DNA of 53,737 nucleotides from Diplocarpon mali (lineage: Eukaryota > Ascomycota > Leotiomycetes > Helotiales > Drepanopezizaceae), in contig JAENRP010000294.1 of assembly GCA_024741835.1 (NCBI GenBank), forward strand, positions 1 to 53,737, read 5' to 3'. Below, in pieces: positions 44,441-53,737 of the stretch. Each line of letters begins with the position of its first letter. Positions within the stretch are counted from its first letter, which is position 1. The position numbers and the translations under genes are program-made. The notes under the pieces are model-generated. The model saw nothing but the letters and a program-made list of their open reading frames with translations, searched no databases and was not told the DNA's origin.

Positions 44441-45853
44441 TCAAATAAGAGAATTTTATCACCTAACTACTTAAGTGACTTTAAAAAAATCGCAAAGTTT
44501 TTAATTACGCTTAAACAACTAAAGACAATTGCTCTTAAGGATTTTTAGAAATTCAAAGCTAAAGCTCTAATTTATCTAATATAAGGAAGACGATTATTTA
44601 AAAGGAGCGATAACTTATTCCTTATATAACTCTACTTAAATAATAAAAAACTAAAGGCTAAAGCTATCTAGGATATTTATAAGGAAACTGGCTACTAAGG
44701 AGCTAAGTCTACTTACTATTAACTCTTAAGAAAATTCTTTTAAAAAGGCTCTTTTAAGGATTGCAAAGCTTTTATAAAGAGTTGCATCTCCTATTAGAAA
44801 TGAAAACCTAATTATAAGGAAAATCCTTTATTCCTAACCTAGCTATTAAGCCTTTTTTATAAAGTCAGCCTTAATATTATATAAGTACTAACTATTAAGA
44901 ATAGGATAATATATTTTATTCTAATAAAAGAAGACCTATTAGGATGGCCTAAAGGATAACCTTTAAAATCTACTAACTTTAAATCTATTGCAAAGTTCCT
45001 TTAAGAAGATATAGTCTATTACTATAGACTTTTTAATAGATTAACTATTAATAGAGGCCTTAAAAACAAAGGAGTAGTTAAAGCTTTCTTGTGAAAATAT
45101 AGCATCAAATGGGTTCAAATCTTAGCGTATAACTTGAAAGCTAATAGAGTAGTAGAATAAGGATACTATAATATTCTTAATAGTCTATCTAAAGTTACTT
45201 ATAAAGGATTTAAGAATTAGATAAAACACTTTTATAAAATACTCTTTGCTTATCAAATGATAATCTATAAACCGACTAGAGTTATACTATTCTTCCTTAT
45301 CTATAGTAAAGAGGTATAGCTCCCTCTTAAATCCCAATAGCCTATTTAGAGATTATTCGACTATAGTCAAATTCGGAACCGTTCTAATTTACTTATAATA
45401 AGATGCTAATAACTTAAGCTTTAAGATATAGATATAGAGGAAATCATTCTATAAAAGAAACGATATTAGGAAAAAGCTAAAAAAGCATAGGCTGCTTTTA
45501 AAGTACTTAAAACGCATCCTATTTAAAAAGATAATCTTATCTTAATCTATAATATTATAAGAAGTATTAATATATTAGTAGATACTAAACTTGACTATTA
45601 ATAGCTTAGTCTATTTAAGGTTAAATCTGAGTAGAAAGAAAAGGGATACTATTCTCTTTAGGAACTTAATAGAGTCGATATTAAGAGAACCTTCGCAGCC
45701 AATTGACTAAAGCGCTTTTATTAATGTGACTAGACCTTATTCCCTTTAGAAGATAAATTAGAAATTGATACAACTTCTGAATCCTTTATAGGAACCGACG
45801 GCGATATAAGCAATTTTAAACCCTTAAATAAAGACTAAGATTTTTCCAATTTG

Positions 45854-45876
45854 ACCTATAAGCTAGTCCTGCGAGT
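45854..45876 (+). repeat. Palindrome at the C-terminus of G2 pol
   Basis: In frame, encodes TYKLVLRV. Confidence 0.88.
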
Positions 45877-45959
45877 AAAGAATATTAAAATACCTAACTA
45901 ATCGCAACCTTAAGTTATTATTCCTAAAATATCCGAAGAATATAAGTAGGAATATTAAA

Positions 45960-46291
45960 CGATTTCCTAGCTTATCAATTGTCTTACCTTCCTCTAATCC
46001 TTATTTTTACATTTTTAGCAAGGTCGCCTCCTTTATTATTTAAAATATAGATCTTTTAAAATCATCTTAAATTCTTACCTACTCTAACTTATTTTACATT
46101 CTTAATATTAGCCTTTAATTATAATATTCCTATTACTTTCTTTAAATAATAAATAAAAAGTCCAATTTCCTTAATATATATATAGCAAACCTATTGCAGC
46201 TTATATGCCCTTTTAATTCTTATACCCTATTAAACTCTCTTATTTATACTACCTATCTTTTATAAGCAATATACCTTTAAAGAACTTACAA
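45960..46291 (+). promoter_or_regulatory. Pyrimidine-rich spacer before ORF3, possible internal promoter
   Basis: Non-coding, T/C-rich stretches (e.g. 45970-46030), a TATATATATAG near 46170-46190, then ORF3. A similar layout precedes ORF4. Promoter activity is inferred only from composition. Confidence 0.35.
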
Positions 46292-47116
46292 ATGATTTTA
46301 TCTACTATAATAAGGGATAAATAAGCACTAGTTATAAACTTCTCTTAAGATAGTAGAGCTATTATATTATTAAAGAGCTTTAAATCGACCTACGCAGCCT
46401 TAAGAGATATAGAGTAATAAAAACTCCTTTTAGCTTATGCAAATGCTATTAGCAACCTTTCAACTTAAGTAGCCCTTAGAATTCTCTAATTTAATAACTT
46501 CCTAACCGAAGAATTAAGACTAAAGGGAATCTCTAAAGAGGAATTCTTAGCCGACGTAGATCAATATATAACCTTGGCTAACACTTTCAAAACAGACTAA
46601 GATAAAAGAGAAGAATCTATTCGATAATTGGATAATTTAGCTATTAATAAGAGAGGACTCCTATTTCGTTTGCGCTTTTTAATAAATATTGATTCTAATA
46701 ATAGAAGATAAGTATTATTAAAAATTCTTAAGGAAAATACTCCTACCGCTAAAGCTATTCAGATTCTTAATTTCTTTATTATTTAAAAAGGAGTAATAAA
46801 ATTCTAAGGCAATCGAATTTGCGATCGCAGATTTATAGGCCTATCTAATGCAGTATTTATAGTAGCTAATAGGGCTATAAAAAGATCAAATTAGGCTATA
46901 GATATTACCTTACCTAATAGTACTATTATTAATATACTAAGGCTCTATGCTTCTACTTATAGTTTACTTATTTTAAGAGAGAACTAGACTCCTATAATAG
47001 GGTTTAGACGAGATTTCTTTAATAATAAAGAAGGGAATTGGTTATTTATAGTCAAGCTTGCCTTGAAATTTGCTTCTTAACCTAAAGATATAATAAGTGC
47101 TAAACTATATAATTTG

Positions 47117-47139
47117 ACTTATAGTCTTAGACTAAGAGT
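47117..47139 (+). repeat. Palindrome in ORF3, site 1
   Basis: Encodes TYSLRLRV. Outer bases TTTG..TTAAAA extend the symmetry. Confidence 0.88.
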
Positions 47140-48502
47140 TAAAAACAAGAATTTTAAAACTGGACCCAACTTGCCTTTTGCTAAAATGATTCTAGAAACT
47201 GCTATTAAATAAACTGCCTAAACGCTTAGCGTAGCCTCTTTAGAATTTTCAAAATCTTTAAAGGACTCTCCTTTAGCTAAACGACCTATTTTAGCTCGAC
47301 CTTTAAAAAGGATAAATCGTTTAATAGCTACCTTAGCTAATTTACAATTTAAAATTAAAGGATTGCACGCTCGCTTAAACTCCTTCTTTAACAACTTAAA
47401 GGAGCTAGTTCTTAACTTCTTTATATTTATATATAACTGTTTTAGAAATAATAATATAAGGGAAGACCCTATTCCTACTGTTCTAAAGACGACTAAGAGA
47501 GCCATTAGATAGATTCAATAGCTTATCTTAGACGAGTTCGCCTTTACGGATATTGTTTAATTCTTTAATAATTACAAAAGTTAAAAACCTAGTCTCTCAG
47601 ATGCCGAGCGAGACTATTTTATCTTATAAGAAAGAGAACGCAAAGAGGAATCTATTAATTAGGACATTTGTAATTATAGCAATATGCCTTAATCGGTTAT
47701 TCTTAACCTTAAGCTTAGAGAACAATATAACATTTAAGTGTCCTTTATAATAAAGACTCGCTTTCGATAGTATCTTCCTAGTATAAGAATCGAAGGGAAA
47801 AGATTTTGCGACCTTTATATTCGCTCTCTTTCGGTTTACTATAGTCTTAATTATAAAGGATTTAATATTAACGAAACTATTAAATACCTTAAACTTCTCT
47901 ATATAGTAAAAGATATCGATCTTTTTCTAATCTACCCTAATAATTAGTTCTTTATCTCTTTAAAGATACGCAGATCCAACCTATTAATAATAGAGGCATC
48001 TTTAAGTGCTGCAAAATTTAAGGCTAATCCTAAAGCCTTAAAGGCGTTAGAGCCGATTGAATAGAACAATTCTTTCTTTTTAATATTATTAAGCAATAAA
48101 TAGCAAGAGGAAATAAAGGAAGAAGGGTCAATTGTAATACCTAAACCCTTCGGATGCCACTTCCTAACCGACAATTTTACTACCGATAATAGTGCTTTTA
48201 TAAGTATATTCCTCTCTATTATAAGATAAGAAGTAAAGATATACCTTTATCACTTCTACCCTATAGATAACGCGACCTTTATACCTTCTTATTTTCTCTA
48301 TAATATAATATTTAACCTTACTTAATAAGTCCTTTAGATATATTATAAACTCTACCTCTTAGCTATAATAGTGAAAAGTAGAGGAGCCTATTAGCTTATA
48401 GCCTATCTTAAACCTCTTTAATTGATTAGCCTTAGTCTTTACAATTAAGTCGTTTTAATAAAGAGAGATACAAGTGCTACTAATAAAGAAATTCCGATTT
48501 TT

Positions 48503-48525
48503 ACTCGCAGTCCTAGCCCGCGAGT
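48503..48525 (+). repeat. Palindrome in ORF3, site 2
   Basis: ACTCGCAGTCC / AGCCCGCGAGT arms; 462 codons after site 1. Confidence 0.9.
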
Positions 48526-49387
48526 CAATTTTATTAAAAAGCAAGTCTTAGATTATTAGATCCTACCGATCGGATAAGGGCCAGCTTCTAAAAGCCTTAA
48601 TAGGTAGGTCGGCTCTTAATCGACTATGAAACTCACTCTATCCGCAAAGAAGATAAGTTAATAGACTTCCTAGGCACTTGGTTCAAAATCTTAATTAGCT
48701 CGAATAACCGCAAAGTTAAAGCAAAAGGAGATCTTGCGACCTATTACTAATAATAGCAATCCAATTATAATAATAATAAAATAGGAATACCTTCTTAAAA
48801 TGCTTTCGGACAATTCTTATAAGACTAGTAGTTTTATAGCCTTTTATAATAACTATACAGCTATCTTTAATAAGAATACCTTAGAAAATAAGACTCAAAT
48901 CTCCGATTTTATCTTTTCAATCTCTACTTTAAAGCAACCTCTAATACCTTAATAGATTAATGCAAGTAAAACTACTGCACCTTTTAAGGCAGCTTTTTAT
49001 CTTAAGAACTGCAGTAGCCTCTTTAAAGCTATTATTAGTCGATGCTCTTAAACAGATCTATTAGTTATAATTGAAGTATAAGAGTTGTTTCTTTTTAATA
49101 AAGACAAATTGAAAATCTACCTTATAAAATATAATCAAAAGCTCTTTAACGCCTTTATTAAGGCTTAAACGAATATTATAAATACTAAGTCGCTTCTTTA
49201 TAGACTCAAGTCTTAAGGATAGCGTAATAAAGTAAATGCTATCTAAGAGCCTAATATACTAATTAATAAAGGCATTATTATAAGAAAATTCGGAAAATAG
49301 ACAAACTAAGACTTTAGCATAGTATTAGACCCTGATTTAGGAACTAATCCCCTATTTTTACCCTTAAGCTTAGAAACGCTAAGACTG

Positions 49388-49410
49388 ACTCGCGAGCCCA
49401 GCCCGCGAGT
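49388..49410 (+). repeat. Palindrome in ORF3, site 3
   Basis: ACTCGCGAGCC / AGCCCGCGAGT arms, nearly perfect; 295 codons after site 2. Confidence 0.92.
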
Positions 49411-49655
49411 AAGGTTAGACTCGGCTGGCTTAAGCCTATAAGATAGTTCAAATGAACCTTAGTTACTAAATCTAGGGGTACTAATAGAAGATCCTTTAAA
49501 AGAGGTCCTTAAAGCTGAGAAATCGCCGAGAAATGAGAACTAATATAAGAAAAGAAGACTCTAAAGTAATAATAGAACTGACAATTAAGTCAACTCGAGC
49601 CTAGAGAATCGAGTCTACTACCTCCCCTTTTGAAAACCATTTAAAGAGATTGCAA

Positions 49656-50150
49656 ATTAGAAGTTGAAATTTTTAAGGATTATCTACTTTCTATATACCT
49701 ATACCTCTTTATTCTTAACCTATTATTCTATTCTATATATATTCTTTATTTACTTTACTCTTTATATAATTCATTCTTTGATTATTCCCTTTGTATATAA
49801 CTTTCTAACGCTTACCTTTAAAATGTCTTCCTTACCTTTAATAATTGTTATTTACCAATTATAGGTCCTTATATACGTCATACCCTACTTTTGTTCCTAC
49901 TTCCAAGCTTATTATACCCACTTTTCCTATATGCACTAGCGCGATTTCAAACTCTATAAATAAGCCTCTCCCTATACTACGATTTTACTTTTTTTACTTT
50001 TTCTACAACCCTACCAGACCTATAATACCAGTACTACTACTATTATCTTTTATTATCAATCTTTTCTAGTACAAGCCTCTTATATTATTAATCTTTTCTA
50101 AATAATCATCTCTTTATTTAGAACTACTCCCTCCTATTAAATAATTCATT
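49656..50150 (+). promoter_or_regulatory. Pyrimidine-rich spacer before ORF4, possible internal promoter
   Basis: Strongly T/C-rich 49680-50110 with TATATATATTC near 49733. Frames here (49664-49864 and 49845-50069) are Phe/Tyr/Leu-rich products of this composition and are not called as genes. ORF4 starts just after. Function inferred from position only. Confidence 0.35.
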
Positions 50151-51038
50151 ATAGCACCATTAAGCTCAAGCAAGAGAGCCACACTTAAGAAGAATATATC
50201 AGTTGTAGCTTTAGGTAGCAAACCCTTAAATACTACTAATAATAAACTAATATTAGAGGGTAACTTTTCATAGGATAGAAAAGCTCTAAGATCATTAGAA
50301 GATGTAGTAAGTACCTATAGAACATTAGGTAAAATAAAATAGCAAGTATTCCTAAACTCATCTATAGAAGTATTAAACTATAGAATTTCTACTATAGAAG
50401 AAGGATTTTTAAGCTTTGATGATTTTCTCGAGAATAAGCTTAAGACAAAAGGGATCGATCGTGAAAAATTTCTATAGGAATATCAGGGGTATACTAATTC
50501 CATAGATTTATTTTAGAAAAATCGAAATAAGAAGAATAAGTATATGAAAAGATTATTACAGTTTATAAGTAGCACTTATAGTACACTTTTCCAGACCTAC
50601 TTTATAACCGATATTACTGCTAACAATGCCCTATAAAGGCTTGGCAAAATCTTTAAAATATACCAACTTATAGTAAAGGCTATATAGGTATTAAATCATT
50701 TCACCATTTAAGAAGGTATAAAAAAGCTGTAAGGAAATAGTATTAGAAGTAGAAAATTTATTAGGTTCTTAAGCACTATTGTACACTCTACTATTTAAAC
50801 TATAAAAGATAAACCTTTATAGTATAATAATTTTGCACTTCTTAACCAAACTATTCTAAACACACTTAGCCTTTAATAGTCGCAATATAGTCTACTTATT
50901 ATAAAAGAAAAGATGACTTATCTCGCTAAGTATACTATAAATTACTTCGATAATAAGTTAAAGAGATAGGAGTTTATTATTCCTATCACTTTAAAAATGC
51001 TACTACCCCTAGTAGGAATAACTAACGAAAAGAATTTA

Positions 51039-51061
51039 ACTTATAGGCCCGGCCTATAAGT
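51039..51061 (+). repeat. Palindrome in ORF4, site 1 (perfect)
   Basis: Arms ACTTATAGGCC and GGCCTATAAGT are exact reverse complements around one central C. Encodes TYRPGLxV. Confidence 0.95.
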
Positions 51062-51224
51062 GGAATCAGCATGTAAGGAGAATGTCCCTAAGCCAGAGGT
51101 GCCTATAATACTAGGAACTTAAGCAGCTGACCTGCCTAACTACTATTCCTCTGACTTAGACGAATTTAAGTCACTATCCCTAGAAATACCTTAAATACCC
51201 TAAATACTAGTAGCAAAGAAAATG

Positions 51225-51247
51225 ACTCGCAGGCCTGGCCTATAGGT
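51225..51247 (+). repeat. Palindrome in ORF4, site 2
   Basis: Encodes TRRPGLxV in KKMTRRPGLxVNIYN. Confidence 0.93.
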
Positions 51248-52454
51248 TAATATATATAATATTATAAACTTAGAAGATGAATTGTCTAATAAAGAAATAG
51301 GCACTATTACTAATATGCTAGAAATTTTTAATAATACTAAGAAGGATACTGCCGATATTATACAATCTTTTCCTAATAACCTATAAAAATTTGTTCTCAA
51401 ATTCTATAAGTTAATAATAAAGCGTTTAAGAAAAGAAGGTTAAGGAAAAGTCTTATTAGCATAAGAAGGGACGATAAGAGCCGTTAAGCAGATTATAAAA
51501 CTGCTATAAGACGAATTTTCTATAGATAATATTATATAGTTCTTTATTAAGCATAAGAAATTGAAGGGTGACTTCTATATTCTTAAGGAGAAATCCGAAG
51601 TTAATACGAATATTATCTCTATAGAATATTATCAAATCCCCTTTAATATAAAGATAATACTATAGTATAGCAATAGTTTTAAGATAGTAGTAATACTAGA
51701 AATAAAGATAAGACTTGCAAAGTTTATAATAAGAATGTTTAAGGACTTCAATTTTAAAAAGTTCTACGCCCTTTATAAACGCTAATATGCGCAGTACTAT
51801 AGATTAGCAATAATAGGCCTTACTAATAAAGATATATCATCTAATATCTATAAATTTTGCACTGCTCTTAACCTAACCTTGTTTTTATTATATTTAGGAA
51901 ATTATGCAATTATGGCCACCGGCAATAGAATAGTAAGCTAAGTTAAAAAGGATATATCGTTAAGCTTCTCTAAGTTTAGAGTAGCACCTAAAGCCCTTAA
52001 ATTGTTCTATAATATCGCATAGACCCCTACTTAGTATAATGCTATACTAACTATTGACAACTTTATATCATTCTATAGTAAAGGCTTTTTAAATATGCCT
52101 AAGTTGTTTAGCTGCGCCTTTTTAGGCGCTATGCGCATATATAGTCATAGTAATTATAGAAAGAATTCATTTTTAATATTAGTATAAGAAGAACTAGAAA
52201 TATACTAATACCACTTCCGGACCTTAGATAAGAAGCCAAACCCTCCTTCTACCTACCTTTATAATATAACTTATAGCTTAATATAATAGATACTAAGGAT
52301 ATATTATAGATTATACTTAAGTGCTTTGCTAACTTAATATAAGTCTTTATATAAACTAGTAATATATCTTAAGCTTGCATAGTTTATTAAAATTGACTAC
52401 TACTTAAGAGTTATTACTACTAAGATTAATACTAATATAAGATTTGTAAGATTG

Positions 52455-52477
52455 ACTCCTAGGCCTAGCTCGCGGGT
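52455..52477 (+). repeat. Palindrome in ORF4, site 3
   Basis: Encodes TPRPSSRV in VRLTPRPSSRVNPP. Flanks TTG..CAA extend the symmetry. Confidence 0.93.
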
Positions 52478-53276
52478 CAATCCACCTGATAATAGAACTA
52501 TTGACTACTACGTGATTTTAGTAGCTAAACAATCGACTAGAGAATTCGCTATTTAGGAAAAATCCTATAAATTATCAAATCTTATACCCTAATGCCCTAA
52601 GAATACTTAATGGATCTTACTAAATCTGGCTTAAAATGCAGTATAATAGAAAGAATTAAACACTAAAGAGAAGGCACTTCTAAAGGAGTATATCTCTAAT
52701 AAGATAACTCTATTCTCTATATTTATTAAATAAGGCACATTTATTAATATAGAATCTGCTAGAGAACTAGGAAAAGGTAGCTTTCTTACTATTAGCAATA
52801 ATTATATAGAAGTTATTAGCAATAACTCATTAGAAAATAGCATAGACTTAAAAGATTTTCTTATTAATTCTATTAGTATAAAGAGACCTAGCATTATAAG
52901 ATGGAGTATTATTAGAGAATCGTTAGCTAAATTTCATATAACGCTTAGTATAATAAAAGGAGGCCTACTGTTAAAGGCACTTATAGGGAAATGGCTATAG
53001 AACGATCTATTAGTAGTAATAATAGTAAAGGAATTATTCTCTAAAGATATAACTCAGTTGATAATATATCTAAAGAAGTATAAATAGGAACTTTTTAATA
53101 ATTTCACCTATACTTAAAAGCTGATTCAATAGTTGGAGCTACAATTGTATAAGGATAAGTCCTAGACTAAGACGAAAGGCATTAATAATAATATTAAGGC
53201 TAATAATATAATTGATAAGACGATCCTTTTTAAAAAGTACAGCATTAAGAAACCTTGTGCTAAACCCTCTGATACG

Positions 53277-53299
53277 ACTCCTAGGCCTAGCCTGCAACT
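53277..53299 (+). repeat. Palindrome in ORF4, site 4
   Basis: Encodes TPRPSLQL; the right arm is decayed (GCAACT). Confidence 0.85.
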
Positions 53300-53624
53300 T
53301 ATATTAACTAAAGGCAAAGAAAAGGAAGTATTATTTATTGAATTGCCCGCCTCATCCCCTTCCGCAGTAGAAGACTCTTTAGAGGATGATAATAATAATA
53401 AAGAGGATAATAATAATAACGCTATAATATAAGTCTCCCTCCCTATTAGTAGAAGCTATCAAACTATATTAGCATCTTTATAAAATACTAAAGCTTTTAC
53501 AATACTAAGACCGGACTCTTCCAATACTAATAGTAAACCATTAAGAAGAAGTAGGCGCTTTATAAAGAGAGTATTATCTAGTAATGGTTCTCCCTATCCC
53601 CCAAAGAGAACTAAGGAAAATTGA

Positions 53625-53737
53625 CATCTAGGTTAGTACTATTTTTAATTGTTTTTACAACTCTATAGCTTATTTATTTATTTTGCTAGTTTCGTTTTCT
53701 AACTCCTAGGCCCGGTCTATAAGTGAAAAGTATATAA
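53625..53737 (+). other. G2 3' untranslated region start
   Basis: Matches the inverse of 35500-35618 of G3 base for base in long stretches. The G2 3' LTR is expected outside the window. Confidence 0.8.
53702..53724 (+). repeat. Palindrome in G2 3' UTR
   Basis: ACTCCTAGGCC / GGTCTATAAGT arms. Same site as 35521-35543. The distance to the previous copy (425 nt) is not a multiple of three, as expected past the stop codon. Confidence 0.9.

Larger units (their letters stand above)
44400..45960 (+). pseudogene. pol: G2 pol, integrase with GPY/F domain
   Basis: The HHCC zinc-binding part near 44700-44800 ends in DCKAFIKSCISYxK. The core near 44930-45290 has LIKEDLLGWPKG, INRGLKNKGVVKAF and ILAYNLKANRVVExGYYNI (DDLSGW, DNGxEF and PxNxxANxxxERxH motifs of Gypsy integrase). 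The GPY/F-like segment near 45540-45700 reads LIYNIIRSINILVDTKLDY, then RTFAANxLKRFY. Palindromes at 44418 and 45854. Confidence 0.9.
46292..49655 (+). pseudogene. G2 extra frame ORF3, unknown protein
   Basis: About 1100 codons with RIP-type stops. N-terminal part: INFSxDSRAIILLKSFKSTY, then FNNFLTEELRLKGISKEEFL. Middle: RAIRxIxxLILDEFAFTDIV. C-terminal: IYLYHFYPIDNA and QxVLxIYYKLYL near 48233-48355. Each part aligns in order with ORF4 (50151-53624), so the two are paralogues. Three palindromes (47117, 48503 and 49388) are all in phase 0 relative to an ATG at 46292. No known domain recognised, and no obvious membrane segment. The end near 49655 is approximate. Minus frames at 47218-47505 and 47944-48174 are shadows. 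Confidence 0.7.
50151..53624 (+). pseudogene. G2 extra frame ORF4, unknown protein of about 1157 codons
   Basis: Continuous frame from ATA (probable RIP-decayed ATG) at 50151 to TGA at 53622-53624. N-terminal: EGNFSxDRKALRSLEDVVST, then FDDFLENKLKTKGIDREKFL. Middle: RAVKxIIKLLxDEFSIDNII. C-terminal half: IYxYHFRTLDKKPNPPSTYL, then YYVILVAKQSTREF. The tail is acidic and Asn-rich (EDSLEDDNNNKEDNNNN) followed by a basic NLS-like end (KPLRRSRRFIKRV). Homologous to ORF3 throughout; the G3 copy is at 35619-38446. Four palindromes at 51039, 51225, 52455 and 53277 are all phase 0. I do not recognise the family: it is neither a known env nor a second pol. Confidence 0.72.
38447..53737 (+). mobile_element. 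Gypsy element G2, giant, runs off the window
   Basis: Begins with a 5' LTR inserted into G3's extra frame after agtttaaatagtag. The minus-strand ancestor reads CTACTATTTAAACT, as in G2 itself near 50793. Order: LTR, leader, gag, protease, RT, RNase H, integrase with GPY/F domain, then two long extra frames and a 3' UTR. At least 15.3 kb, far above the usual 5-8 kb of fungal Gypsy elements. Confidence 0.88.

Noticed and set aside
49664..50069. Two overlapping hydrophobic frames as membrane proteins
   Set aside because: Phe/Tyr/Leu-rich products of a T/C-rich spacer; no start context and no matching frame in G3 or elsewhere.
1..53737. tRNA, rRNA or host protein genes
   Set aside because: I scanned both strands for cloverleaf-like B-box sequences and for conserved non-transposon protein motifs and saw none convincing; this needs tRNAscan and a protein search to confirm.

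Overview
This window looks like a heterochromatic, gene-free block from a filamentous ascomycete (Pezizomycotina). It is A+T-rich, and almost every recognisable reading frame is broken only by TAA/TAG codons that read back as CAA/CAG or TGG. Paired copies differ mainly by C-to-T and G-to-A changes. That is the signature of repeat-induced point mutation (RIP). I found no host gene, tRNA or rRNA. Nearly everything is LTR retrotransposon, in nested insertions whose order can be read from target-site duplications (TSDs) and split elements. Element names (A, B, C, D, F, G, J, K) are mine.

Layout: The base element is D, a plus-strand Copia of the same family as C; only parts of its gag are visible (7366-7843 and 26847-27605). 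To the left, D is cut by K (3' LTR 7057-7365). K is cut by J, a minus-strand Gypsy (about 2506-6639), and J by G1, a minus-strand Gypsy (5' LTR 2267-2505, gag 1-2266). In the middle, D is split by B, a minus-strand Copia (7844-26846, TSD gatag). B carries two further insertions: A1, a plus-strand Copia (8082-15262, TSD gcata) sitting inside B's 3' LTR, and C, a minus-strand Copia (17553-23737, TSD agatc). To the right, D is cut by A2 (27606), A2 by F (30276), F by a solo B LTR (34587-34819, TSD taata) and by G3 (35014). G3 is cut by G2, a plus-strand Gypsy (38447 to beyond the window end). The missing halves of D, A2, F and G3 should lie to the right of the window in reverse order.

Protein content: A1 has gag, protease, integrase, RT and RNase H, plus a roughly 390-codon antisense frame between pol and the 3' LTR. 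G2 is unusually large (over 15.2 kb). After an ordinary Gypsy gag-pol it carries two more long degenerate frames (about 46292-49655 and 50151-53624) that are homologous to each other; I cannot assign them to a family.

Most unusual signal: at least 40 copies of a 23-bp GC-rich palindrome (arms of the type ACTCGCRGGCC / GGCCTAGGAGT) lie inside elements B, C and G. In almost every coding position where I could follow the frame, the palindrome is in the same codon phase and encodes an octapeptide such as TPRPGPRV, TYRPGLxV or TLKLGPRV. In C, ten copies form a CRISPR-like array with 48/39-nt spacing, all multiples of three. The behaviour resembles the protein-coding palindromic elements known from Rickettsia, here in fungal retroelements.
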